A stretch of DNA of 64,000 nucleotides from Thermaerobacter sp. FW80. Its GTDB lineage: Bacteria; Bacillota; Sulfobacillia; Thermaerobacterales; Thermaerobacteraceae. The stretch is taken from the NCBI RefSeq assembly GCF_004634385.1, contig NZ_CP037895.1, positions 1,277,245 to 1,341,244 of the forward strand. The letters run 5' to 3'. The position numbers were made by a program, and so were the translations under genes. Shown piece after piece: positions 1-8,166 of this stretch (position 1 is the first letter of the stretch; each line of letters begins with the position of its first letter). The notes beneath the pieces were generated by a model. It did not search any database. It was not told the origin of the DNA and was given only the letters and a program-made list of their open reading frames with translations.

Positions 1-2
1 CC

Positions 3-1067
3 CGGGCGCGGCTCCTGGCTGGCCTCGAGGAGGTCATGGAGCGGGCCCAGCGCTGGCAGAGGGAGCGGGAGACGGGCCAGGTCTCGTTGCTGGACCTGAC
101 CGCCGCGCTGGCGGGGGCGGGATCCGCGACGGGCGGCCGGCAGCGGGCCGCCGAGGGGACGGGCGGTGGCCCCGGGGCTGCCACCGGGGAGCCGGTGGGC
201 CGCGACGGGGCGGCCCCTGCCGGGGGGCGGGGGCGGAACGCCGCGGCCGCGGCCGGTTCGTCCGGACGAACTGGCCCCGGGCAGGCTGCGGTCGACGGGG
301 CGACCGGCGCCGCCGGGGGCGGGGCGACCGGATCCCCGGCGGTGGCACCGGCGGGGTCGAATGGCCCCGCGGCCGATGCGGCTGCCGCCCTGTGGGGGGA
401 CGACGTCACCCCGCTGCCGCCCGTGGACGAGTGGCCCCCGAACCGGAAGCTGGCCATGGAGAAGGAGGTCCTGGGCCTCTACCTGTCGGGCCATCCGCTG
501 GCCCACTACGAGCGGGAGCTGGCCCGGCGGGTGACGGCCACCACCCGCCAGCTGGCGGAGCGGGAGGACGGCGCCCGGGTCCAGGTGGGCGGCCTGGTCC
601 AGGGGGTGCGGCGCATCACCACCCGCGGCGGCGAGTTGATGGCCTTCGTGCAGCTGGAGGACCTGGAGGGTTCGGTGGAGGTGGTGGTCTTCCCGCGGAC
701 CTACGCCGAGGCGGCGGAGGCCCTGCAGGAGGACGCGGTCGTCGTCGTCCGGGGCCGGGTCGACCGCCGGGAGGAAGAGGAACCCCCCAAGGTGGTGGCG
801 GAGGCGATCTGGCCCCTGGTGACGGGCAAGCGGCTGGTGGTGGCGCTGCCGGCGGGCGGCGACGCCGAGGCCGTCGAGGGCGTGCTGGCCCAGGTGCGCG
901 GCGCCTGCCAGCGGTACCCGGGCACCTCGCCGGTGGTCCTGGTCTTCCCCGGGCGCCAGCACGCCCTGCAGGTCGACGCCCAGTACTGGGTGACGCCGCG
1001 GCCCGAGCTCCTGCAGGACCTGGCCCGGGTGGTGGGCGACGACGGGTTCTACCTGGACGACCACTGA
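3..1067 (+). CDS. dnaE: DNA polymerase III alpha subunit, C-terminal part (partial)
   Basis: The 3' end of the replicative polymerase gene; the 5' part lies outside the window and the frame is open from base 3. The fragment has 354 residues. After a helical segment ending SLLDLT it contains about 95 residues of Ala/Gly/Pro-rich sequence (fragment residues ~38-132), then the conserved stretch EKEVLGLYLSGHPL (~150), an OB-fold (~190-280, from VQVGGLVQG to VVAEAIWPL) and a C-terminal domain. In ordinary DnaE proteins the linker before EKE-LG-Y-SGHPL is short, so the low-complexity block is an insertion. It contains a near-perfect 26-bp palindrome at 251-276. Family assignment is firm; the function of the insert is unknown. 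Confidence 0.93.
   Translation, partial: RARLLAGLEEVMERAQRWQRERETGQVSLLDLTAALAGAGSATGGRQRAAEGTGGGPGAATGEPVGRDGAAPAGGRGRNAAAAAGSSGRTGPGQAAVDGATGAAGGGATGSPAVAPAGSNGPAADAAAALWGDDVTPLPPVDEWPPNRKLAMEKEVLGLYLSGHPLAHYERELARRVTATTRQLAEREDGARVQVGGLVQGVRRITTRGGELMAFVQLEDLEGSVEVVVFPRTYAEAAEALQEDAVVVVRGRVDRREEEEPPKVVAEAIWPLVTGKRLVVALPAGGDAEAVEGVLAQVRGACQRYPGTSPVVLVFPGRQHALQVDAQYWVTPRPELLQDLARVVGDDGFYLDDH
251..276. repeat. Full-length palindromic element in the dnaE linker
   Basis: The half-site GGCCGGTTCGTCC at 251-263 is followed directly by its inverted copy at 264-276, with one mismatch (T for C). Read in the dnaE frame it encodes AGSSGRTGP. Related full or half copies lie elsewhere in the window, so this is a dispersed family and not a chance palindrome. 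Confidence 0.8.
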
Positions 1068-1300
1068 CCCCGGGGTGCGTCGGGAAGGGCACGGTGCCAT
1101 CCCCGGTCCCGTGCGGTGCCGGGGACCGGGGCCGGCCGGCAGCCGTCCACCGGTCGACCCGGCCGTTCGCGTCGGCATGGGGCCGCAGCCGGGAGCCGCC
1201 ACAGGGCCGAAGGCAGGATGCAGGAGGCCGGGAGCCCGGGAGGCCGGGAGAACCGGCGTGGGGGGCCCGCCGGAGGCGGGCCGACGAGGAGGGAAGCCCG

Positions 1301-1819
1301 TTGGCCGAACAAGCGCCCAAGATGCCGGAGCCGGTGCGCCTGCGGGTCGACTACCGGGCCGAGGTGGTCCGGCGCCTCGAGCGCCGGGGCGTGACCCTGC
1401 GGGACATCGCGGAGATCGTCCGCACCATCCAGGAGAAGTACGTGCCGGGCATCACGCTGGAGCAGTGCGAAGCCAGCGTGGAGGCGGTCATCGCCAAGCG
1501 CGAGGTGCAGCACGCCCTGCTGACGGGCATCGCCCTGGACGAGGCGGCCGAGCAGGGGTTGCTGGAGGAGCCGCTGCTGTCGATCCTCCGCACCGACGAG
1601 CCCCTCTACGGGGTCGACGAGGTCCTGGCGCTGGCCATCACCAACGTGTACGGCTCCATCGGCCTGACCAACTTCGGGTACCTGGACAAGGTGAAGCTGG
1701 GCGTCATCGAGCGGCTGAACAACCAGAAGAGCCAGGGCCGGGTGCAGACCTTCCTGGACGATCTGGTGGCCGGCGTGGCGGCGGCCGCGGCGGCGCGGAT
1801 CGCCCACAACGAGCCGTGA
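1301..1819 (+). CDS. pgpA: Phosphatidylglycerophosphatase A family protein (YutG type)
   Basis: 172 residues. The sequence closely follows the Bacillus YutG/PgpA-type family: RGVTLRDIAEIV near the N-terminus, then KREVQHALLTGIALDEAAE, TDEPLYGVDEVLALAI, NVYGSIGLTNFGYLDK and a terminal FLDDLVAGVAAAAAARIAHN. Family members are predicted to dephosphorylate phosphatidylglycerophosphate or act in a related lipid step; the Firmicute version is short and poorly characterised. The TTG start at 1301 has GAGGAGGG 7-8 bases upstream; an in-frame ATG at 1322 is the alternative. It follows dnaE by ~230 bases of non-coding, G+C-rich sequence. Confidence 0.85.
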   Translation: MAEQAPKMPEPVRLRVDYRAEVVRRLERRGVTLRDIAEIVRTIQEKYVPGITLEQCEASVEAVIAKREVQHALLTGIALDEAAEQGLLEEPLLSILRTDEPLYGVDEVLALAITNVYGSIGLTNFGYLDKVKLGVIERLNNQKSQGRVQTFLDDLVAGVAAAAAARIAHNEP

Positions 1820-1865
1820 GGCGGTGCGGCGGGCGACGGGGCCGTCGGGAGGGAACGCGGGCGGC

Positions 1866-4508
1866 GTGAGGGAATCCCGCATCAGCCCGGACGAGCATGC
1901 CATCCTGCTGGTCGGCCCTGGCCGGGCAGGCCGGGCCCTGGCGCGGGTCTGGCATGCGGCCGGCGTGCCGGTGGCCTGGGTGGTGGGACGCCGGGAGGAA
2001 CCGGCCCGCCAGCTGGCCGCAGCGGTGGGGGCCCGGCCGCTGGCCTGGGAGCGGCTGCGACGGGAGGGGCTGCCCGGTCCCTGGCCGCCGGTGCTGGTGC
2101 TGGCGGTGCCCGACCGGGCGCTGGAGCCGGTGGCGCAGGCCCTGGCCGGCGTGCTGGCGGCGGTGCCGCCCGCACGCCGGCCGCGGCACGCCCTGCACCT
2201 GAGCGGTGCGCTGGGGCTCGAGCCCCTGGCACCGCTGGCGCGCCTCGGCCTGGCCCCGGAGGTGTTCCACCCGCTGCTGCCCCTGCCAGGCGGTCCCGCG
2301 GGGCGGGACCGCCTGGCAGGGGGGTACGTCACGGTGGTGTACGCGCCGGGCCAGGGCCGGGCCCCGGTGGGCCCGGCCCTGGCCCGGGCGGTGGGCGCCA
2401 CGCCGGTCCCCTGGCCCGGCGCCACGGCGGAGCAGCTGGCCCTCTACCACGCGGCGGCGACCCTGGCGGCCAACGGCGTGACCGCCCTGCTCTGGGCGGC
2501 CGAGGAGCTGATGGGCCTGGCGGGATACCCGGGGGTGGGGGCCGCGGGCGCCTTGGGCGCTTCGGGCACCTCAGGTGCAGCCGGCGCCTCGGGCGCCGCA
2601 AGCGCGTCGGGTGCAGCGGACGCCTCGGGCGCTTGGGGCACCGCAGGCGCCTCGGGCGCCGCAAGCGCGTCGGGTGCAGCGGACGCCTCGGGCGCTGCGG
2701 GCGCGTCGGGTGCGCGGGGCGGCGCCGGGGACGCGGGCGGTCGCACGGGGGAGCCCGCGGAGGCCGTGACCGCCCCGGCGGACGGGGGCCCCCGGGAGGG
2801 GACCGCCCCGGTCGGCCGGAGGACAGGCGGGGTGGCCACGGGGACGGGCGCATCCGGCCCCCGCGGCGAGGAGGCCGTCGCCGCGACCGCCACGCCCGCC
2901 CCCGGTGCGGAGGACGCCGTGGCCGCCACCGGCGCGCCCGACGCCCGTCGACCCGCCGTGGTGGCGCTGGCGGCGGCGGCCCTCGCGGCGGTGGCGGAGC
3001 GGGGCCCGCTGGCGGCGCTGACCGGTCCCATCGCGCGGGGCGACGTCCCCACCGTCCAGCGCCACCTGCGCCACCTGGACGCCCTGGCGCGCCGCCGGGC
3101 GGAAGCGGAGGCCGGCCCCGCCACCTGGTACCGGCGGGCCGCCGCCCTGGTGGTGGCGGCGGCCCGCCGGCTGCCCGAGCCGCCGCCGGCCCTGGACGAG
3201 ATCGCCCGCCTGGTGGGACTGGCGGACGACCGACCGGCGCCGGAACCCGGACCGTCGCCTGGTCGCTCCCTGCCGGCTCCCGCGCCGGGAGCGGAGGCGT
3301 CGCAGGGCCCGCAGGGCGCATCGCGGGAGGGGATGGCATTGCGGCTGCCGGAGGCCAGATGGGCGGTCCCCGCGACCCATGGGGCCGGGGCGAGCGGCGA
3401 ACACCGGCCCGCGACCGCGGGGACCGCGGCCGGCGGCGGCCTGCCTGGGCGGGAGACGGCCCGGGCGATCGGTCCCGGCCCCTCCGCCGGGGTGACGACC
3501 GGGCCGACCGCGCAACACCAGGCCGAGAGGGGGACGACGGGGGTGAACGGTCGCAGCCAGCCGGAGAGCGCGGCCTGCGGGGCGGCGGCCGAGGCCCAAC
3601 CGGCGCGCCATGCGCCGGGCGGGTCCGCGGCCACGGACGCCCCCGCCCAGCGGGTGACGGTGCGCACGGTGCTGGAGAGCAAGCAGCAGGGCCGGCCCGT
3701 GGTGATGGTCACGGCCTACGACTACCCCTTTGCCCGGCTGGCCGACGCGGCGGGCGTCGACATGATCCTGGTGGGCGACTCCCTGGGCAACGTGGTGCTG
3801 GGCTACCCGAGCACCGTCTTCGTCACCCTGGACGACATGGTCCACCACACCAAGGCCGTCCGCCGCGGCGTCCAGAGGGCCCTGCTGGTGGCGGACCTCC
3901 CCTTCCTCACCTTCCACCTCTCCGTGGACGAGGCCCTCAAGGCCGCCGGGCGGCTGGTCCAGGAGGGCGGCGCCGAGGCCGTCAAGCTGGAGGGGGCGGG
4001 GCGGGTGGCCGAGGTCGTCCACCGTCTGACCGAGGCCGGCATCCCGGTGGTGGGCCACCTGGGCCTCTTGCCCCAGCGGGTGCACGCCCTGGGCGGCTAC
4101 CGGGTCCAGGGCCGGGACGAGGAGGAGGCCCGCCGCCTGCTGGACCAGGCCCTGGCCCTCGAGCAAGCCGGCGCCTTCGCGCTGGTGCTGGAGATGGTGC
4201 CGCGGGAGCTGGCCGCGTCGATCACCCGGCGCCTGCGCATCCCGACCATCGGCATCGGCGCCGGCCCGGACTGCGACGGCCAGGTGCTGGTGATCCACGA
4301 CCTGTTGGGCTTGACCCACGGCCGGGTGCCGCGCTTCGTCCGGCGGTACGCCGAACTGGGACGGCTGGCCCTGGAGGCCCTGCAGCGGTACGCCGCCGAC
4401 GTCCGCAACCGGACCTTCCCGACGGACGAACACAGCTACCACCTGGCGCCGGACGTGGCCCAGCGCCTGGCGGACGAGGAGGGCGGCGCCCCGTACGGCG
4501 ACCGCTAG
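1866..4508 (+). CDS. panB: DUF2520 Rossmann protein fused to ketopantoate hydroxymethyltransferase (PanB)
   Basis: One uninterrupted frame of 880 residues with two enzymes. Residues ~12-220 form a Rossmann/DUF2520 unit (ILLVGPGRAGRALARVW; LHLSGALGLEPL; FHPLLPLPGG), interrupted at ~220-360 by low-complexity Gly/Ala/Ser repeats, then its helical end (LVGLADD, ~455). After ~130 more disordered residues comes a complete PanB (~595-870): MVTAYDYPFARLADAAGVD, LVGDSLGNVVLGY, VKLEGAG, GHLGLLPQ, IGIGAG. PanB makes ketopantoate for CoA synthesis. DUF2520 proteins are often encoded beside panB. GTG 1866 is chosen for GGGAGGG upstream; GTG 1824 is possible. An internal GTG at 3543 with AGAGGGGG 9 bases upstream could restart translation and release free PanB. 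Confidence 0.85.
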   Translation: MRESRISPDEHAILLVGPGRAGRALARVWHAAGVPVAWVVGRREEPARQLAAAVGARPLAWERLRREGLPGPWPPVLVLAVPDRALEPVAQALAGVLAAVPPARRPRHALHLSGALGLEPLAPLARLGLAPEVFHPLLPLPGGPAGRDRLAGGYVTVVYAPGQGRAPVGPALARAVGATPVPWPGATAEQLALYHAAATLAANGVTALLWAAEELMGLAGYPGVGAAGALGASGTSGAAGASGAASASGAADASGAWGTAGASGAASASGAADASGAAGASGARGGAGDAGGRTGEPAEAVTAPADGGPREGTAPVGRRTGGVATGTGASGPRGEEAVAATATPAPGAEDAVAATGAPDARRPAVVALAAAALAAVAERGPLAALTGPIARGDVPTVQRHLRHLDALARRRAEAEAGPATWYRRAAALVVAAARRLPEPPPALDEIARLVGLADDRPAPEPGPSPGRSLPAPAPGAEASQGPQGASREGMALRLPEARWAVPATHGAGASGEHRPATAGTAAGGGLPGRETARAIGPGPSAGVTTGPTAQHQAERGTTGVNGRSQPESAACGAAAEAQPARHAPGGSAATDAPAQRVTVRTVLESKQQGRPVVMVTAYDYPFARLADAAGVDMILVGDSLGNVVLGYPSTVFVTLDDMVHHTKAVRRGVQRALLVADLPFLTFHLSVDEALKAAGRLVQEGGAEAVKLEGAGRVAEVVHRLTEAGIPVVGHLGLLPQRVHALGGYRVQGRDEEEARRLLDQALALEQAGAFALVLEMVPRELAASITRRLRIPTIGIGAGPDCDGQVLVIHDLLGLTHGRVPRFVRRYAELGRLALEALQRYAADVRNRTFPTDEHSYHLAPDVAQRLADEEGGAPYGDR
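2280..2322. repeat. Perfect 20-bp hairpin inside the DUF2520-panB frame
   Basis: Arm 2280-2299 (starting CCCCTGCCAGGCGG) pairs perfectly with 2303-2322 around a GGG loop. It encodes the stretch from PLPGG to LAGG. The geometry matches the intrinsic terminators of this window, yet it lies within the coding sequence. Confidence 0.85.
2583..2696 (+). repeat. Direct repeat of 51 bp, period 63, in the Gly/Ala/Ser linker
   Basis: A 51-base unit at 2583-2633 recurs without mismatch at 2646-2696. It lies in a longer array of GCCTCGGGCGC-like degenerate units (~2560-2720) encoding GAxGASGAASASGAADASG-type sequence. Such repeats can expand or contract by slippage without leaving the frame because the period is a multiple of three. 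Confidence 0.85.
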
Positions 4509-4914
4509 GCGACCGGGCCCCCGATGGTCCCCTGGGCCTCGCGGGTCCTTGGCTCCTGGTCGACTCGCGTCGGCCCTCGACCTGCTGGACGGGGCCGACC
4601 TGGGCCTCGCGGGCCCTTTGCCCCGGGGCGACCGCGGCGATCGCCTGCGCCGCGCCCCCAGGGGCCCCGGTCCTCGGCGGCCGCCAGCCGACCGGTGCCG
4701 CGGCCCCGGTGGCGGTGTCGACCCGGCGACCCCGTACCGGTGGCCTTCGCAGCACGGACACTCCGGGTGCCGCGGCCCCGACGGGGGTGTCGACCGGGCG
4801 ACCGCCAGGCCGCCGGTCCGCTGCCGCGACCGGCATTGCCGGCCTGCGGCGCCGGCCGATCCGCCAGCCCCCTCCGGCGGCGGTGCCGGTTCGTCCGATG
4901 GAGGTGGCGCTGCC
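4509..4914. other. Spacer between panB fusion and panC
   Basis: About 400 bases without a convincing gene. It holds an imperfect duplication: a ~42-base unit near 4690-4731 recurs near 4765-4806, both containing GGTGCCGCGGCCCCG and GGTGTCGACC. A half-site of the dispersed palindrome lies at 4885-4896, just ahead of the panC ribosome site. Confidence 0.6.
4885..4896 (+). repeat. Half-site of the dispersed palindromic element
   Basis: GCCGGTTCGTCC (12 of 13 half-site bases) ends 4 bases upstream of the GGAGGT ribosome site of panC. Confidence 0.6.
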
Positions 4915-5799
4915 GTGGAGCTGGTGCAGGACATCCCCACCCTGCGGGACCGCATCGCCCGCTGGCGTCGCGAGGACCCCGACGGCCGGGTGGGGTTCGT
5001 GCCCACCATGGGTTACCTCCACGAGGGGCACCTGGCCCTGATCCGCCGGGCGCGGGCGGAGTGCCGCCGCGTGGTGGTGAGCGTGTTCGTCAACCCGCTG
5101 CAGTTCGGCCCCCACGAGGACTACGCCCGCTACCCGCGGGACCTGGACCGTGACCGACGGCTGGCCGCCGCCGCCGGGGCCGACCTGCTCTTCCACCCGT
5201 CGGTGGAGGTCATGTACCCCCGGGGCGAGCCCGGCGTCTTCGTCGACGTGGGCGACCTGGCGCGCCGCTGGGAGGGGGCCCGCCGGCCCGGGCACTTCCG
5301 CGGCGTGGTCACCGTGGTGACCAAGCTCTTCCACCTGGTCCAGCCCGACCGGGCCTACTTCGGGCAGAAGGACGCCCAGCAGGCGGTGATCATCCGCCGG
5401 ATGGTGGCGGACCTGGACTTCCCCGTGGAGGTGGTGGTCTGCCCCACGGTCCGGGAGCCGGACGGCCTGGCCTTGAGCTCGCGCAACGTCTACCTGGACC
5501 GGCGCCAGCGGCAGGCGGCGCCCACGCTCTACCGGGCGCTCGTGGCGGCCCGCCGGCGCCTGGAGGCCGGCGAGCGGGAGGGGCCGGCGCTGGTCGCCGC
5601 CATGGAGGCCGTGCTCCGGGCCGAGCCGCTCCTCGAGCCCGAGTATGCGGCGGTGGTCGGCGCCAGCGACCTGGAGCCCCTGGAGCGGGTGGAGGGGGAG
5701 GTGTTGCTCCTGGTGGCGGCGCGGCTGGGCTCGACCCGCCTGATCGACAACCTGTGGCTCGTCGTCGACGCCGCGGGCGTCCGGGACCGCTGGACCTGA
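4915..5799 (+). CDS. panC: Pantothenate synthetase
   Basis: 294 residues, normal length. It joins pantoate and beta-alanine with ATP in the cytoplasm to give pantothenate. Visible landmarks: VGFVPTMGYLHEGHLALI (ATP-binding HxGH-type motif, HEGH), VSVFVNPLQFGPHEDYARYPRD, RPGHFRGVVTVVTKLF, YFGQKDAQQ and LALSSRNVYL (KMSKS-like SSRN). GTG 4915 is preceded by GGAGGT at 4900-4905 and gives an N-terminus (MELVQDIPTLRDRI) typical of the family. It follows the PanB fusion by 406 bases; panD is not in the window. Confidence 0.95.
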   Translation: MELVQDIPTLRDRIARWRREDPDGRVGFVPTMGYLHEGHLALIRRARAECRRVVVSVFVNPLQFGPHEDYARYPRDLDRDRRLAAAAGADLLFHPSVEVMYPRGEPGVFVDVGDLARRWEGARRPGHFRGVVTVVTKLFHLVQPDRAYFGQKDAQQAVIIRRMVADLDFPVEVVVCPTVREPDGLALSSRNVYLDRRQRQAAPTLYRALVAARRRLEAGEREGPALVAAMEAVLRAEPLLEPEYAAVVGASDLEPLERVEGEVLLLVAARLGSTRLIDNLWLVVDAAGVRDRWT

Positions 5800-6981
5800 T
5801 GGATCCCTGCCAGGCGGAGGCTTGTCAGCGTCCCGTCGTTGCCTTATCATCAGCCTACCCGTTGGGGATGCGCCGGGGACGGTGGCCGGCGGGCGTCCTC
5901 GCCGCGCCGTGCGGCGTGCTGCGCCTGCGGTGTCGCGGGACCCAGGGGTGCGGCACCGGTGGCGCGCAGGACGCGGTGCCGGGGGGGTGCAAGGGTCGGG
6001 CCTCGGCGGTCTGCACGGACGCGGCGCCGGAGGTGTGCCGGGGTGCGGCCGCCGCGGACTGTAGGGACGCGGCGCCGGTCGTATACCGAGGTGCGGCCCC
6101 GGCGGCTCCCGGGCGGCGGGCGCGCGAGGGGTGCCACCCCGGCGGCGAACGGGGAGGTGGCGCCGGGGGCGTGCGACGGTGCGGCCCCCGCGACTCCGGG
6201 CGGCGGGGCGGCGCACCCGCCCTCGCAGCCGCATACCATGGGACACCCACCGGCGATGCGCGTCGACGGTGGCGGGTCGCCGAAGGGCGGTACCCGGCTG
6301 CGTCCGGGCAAGGCCGCGGTGGAGCGCGCGGTGGAGCGGCGGTTCGGGCCCTGCACCGTCGCCCAGCGTCCCGGCCGGGCGGCTTCCACGGCCAGCCGAC
6401 CCCGTCGGGAGAGACCGTCCGACGCCAGCCGGCCCCGTCGAGCCCCGTCGGGAGGGACCGTCCGCCGCCATCCGGTCCCCGTCGAGACCCGTCGGGAGAG
6501 ACCGTCCGACACCATCCGGCCCCCGTCGGGACCCATCGGGAGAGGACGCCGCCGACGACGAAGCCGCCGCGACCGAACGTCGACCTCAGGCCAGAGGACG
6601 CAGCCACCATCCCACGACGTCGACCGCACCGTCCGGCCCGGACCCGCGACCCGGCGGCCCGGACCCGCGACCCGGAGCAGGGTGGTGCGAGCGAACCGCA
6701 TCGACAGCACACCGCGAGTCACGGCGAACCGACGCAGGGGGCCCCACCCGGCCCCAAGCCGCCCGTAGCAGGACGAACCGCCTGGGATCGCCACCCTGTC
6801 GGCCCGTTCCTCCCGCGACGAACCGCTCCGCGTACATAGCGAGGCCGGCCGCCCGCCGGCGGTCCGGGACGCCCAGGATCTGGATTGTCCCGACGGCATG
6901 GCGGCCCTCGCGGCCACATAGACCCGAAGAAACCCCACCCTCGCCGCATCCAGCCGTACATACCGCGAGGGGGTGAGGTCC
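5800..6981. other. 1.2-kb gene-poor block before the yhbH operon
   Basis: Long frames exist on both strands but are compositionally simple (Arg/Pro/Gly-rich), lack recognisable domains, and no candidate start is supported by a good ribosome site. It holds the 43/44-bp tandem repeat at 6401-6550, a doubled GGCCCGGACCCGCGACCCGG near 6627-6676 and degenerate palindrome half-sites (GGACGAACCGCC at 6771). The last ~150 bases are likely the leader of the sporulation operon; TACATA at 6957-6962 is a weak -10 candidate. Confidence 0.55.
6401..6550 (+). repeat. Tandem repeat, about 3.5 units of 43-44 bp
   Basis: Units begin with CCCGTCGGGA at 6401, 6444 and 6488, and with CCCATCGGGA at 6532. Each continues GAGACCGTCCGACxCCAxCC or a close variant and ends CCCCGTCGxGx. 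Units are contiguous without spacers, so this is not a CRISPR array. Confidence 0.8.
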
Positions 6982-8166
6982 GTGCCGCGGGGCGCCATCG
7001 ACTGGTCCCTCCACCGGAAGGGGCCCGTGGACCAGGCGCGCCATCAGGAGAAGGTCCGCGCCGCCATTCGTGAGAACCTGGCCGACCTGATCGCCGACGA
7101 GTCCCTGCTGACCAGCGACGGTCGACGCGTGGTCAAGGTTCCCGTGCGCTCCCTGCGGGAGTACCGCTTCCGCTTCAGCACCCACCGCAACCCCCAGGTG
7201 GGGCAGGGCCGGGGCGGCCGCCGCAAGGGGGACGTGCTGGCCCGCCAGCCGGGGGACCCCGGCGCCCAGGGGGACCCCCACGGCGCCGGCCACGAACCCG
7301 GCATCGACTACTACGAGACCGAGGTCGCCCTGGAGGATCTGGAGGCCGTCCTCTTCGAGGAGCTGGAGCTGCCCAACCTCGAGCCGCGCCGCCAGGCGGT
7401 GCTGGACGCCCAGCGGCCCCGCTTCACCGAGATCACCCGGGCCGGACCGCTCAGCCGCGCCGACCTGCGCCGCGCCCTGAAGGAGAACCTCCGGCGCCAC
7501 GCCCGGCAGGGCGAGGCCCGGCTCGGCCCCTTCCGCCGCGAGGACCTGCGGTACCGCAGCTGGCGGGACGATCCGCGTCCCCAGGCCCGGGCCGTGGTCG
7601 TCGCCATGCGGGACGTCTCGGGCAGCATGGGCGAGTTCAAGAAGGCGATGTCCCGGACCTTCTTCTTCTGGATGAACCGGTTCCTCCAGACCCGCTACCG
7701 CACCGTCGAGCGGGTGTTCATCACCCATCACACCGAGGCCCAGGAGGTCGACGAGGAGCGGTTCTTCCACCTGGGCGAGAGCGGCGGCACCCGGGTCTCC
7801 TCCGCGTATCGCTTGGCGCTGGAGATCGTCGCCCAGCGCTACCCGCCGGCGGAGTGGAACGTCTACGCCGTCCACTTCTCCGACGGCGACAACTGGGGGG
7901 AGAGCGACAACGGGCTCTGCGTCCAGCTGGCGCGGGAGCTGGCCGAGCAGGCGCGCCTCTTCGCCTACGGCGAGATCAACGACAGCGGCTACCGCTCGCC
8001 CTTGATGACCGCCTTCGCGGGATTGCGGCACCCCCGCTTCGTGCGGGTGCAGATCAGCCGGCGCGAGGACGTCTACCCGGCGCTGAAGGCGATCTTCCGG
8101 GCGCACCCGGAAGGGGCTCCGGCCGCGGCGCCGGAGCGGCCCGCGGGGCGAGGTGAGCGCCCATGA
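6982..8166 (+). CDS. yhbH: Sporulation protein YhbH (DUF444)
   Basis: 394 residues. Matches the YhbH/YeaH family: N-terminal DWSLHRKGPVDQARHQEKVRAAIRENL, then VKVPVRSLREYRFRF, and a C-terminal von Willebrand A-like domain with VVVAMRDVSGSMGEFKKAMSRTF (MIDAS-type DxSGS). A ~50-residue Gly/Arg-rich segment (residues ~75-115) links the halves. GTG 6982 fits best: AGGGGGT lies 7 bases upstream; GTG 6973 is the in-frame alternative. Its stop overlaps the spoVR start (ATGA), so the two are co-translated. In Bacillus this gene is expressed in the mother cell; the protein partners PrkA in an unresolved stress/sporulation role. Confidence 0.93.
   Translation: MPRGAIDWSLHRKGPVDQARHQEKVRAAIRENLADLIADESLLTSDGRRVVKVPVRSLREYRFRFSTHRNPQVGQGRGGRRKGDVLARQPGDPGAQGDPHGAGHEPGIDYYETEVALEDLEAVLFEELELPNLEPRRQAVLDAQRPRFTEITRAGPLSRADLRRALKENLRRHARQGEARLGPFRREDLRYRSWRDDPRPQARAVVVAMRDVSGSMGEFKKAMSRTFFFWMNRFLQTRYRTVERVFITHHTEAQEVDEERFFHLGESGGTRVSSAYRLALEIVAQRYPPAEWNVYAVHFSDGDNWGESDNGLCVQLARELAEQARLFAYGEINDSGYRSPLMTAFAGLRHPRFVRVQISRREDVYPALKAIFRAHPEGAPAAAPERPAGRGERP

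Noticed and set aside
6401-6550. CRISPR-like array
   Set aside because: Units of 43-44 bp are contiguous with no spacers, and no cas genes are present in the window.
5850-6998. Minus-strand protein of ~380 residues across the repeat block
   Set aside because: Composition follows the tandem repeats, no domain is visible, no ribosome site supports the start, and it overlaps the yhbH start region.
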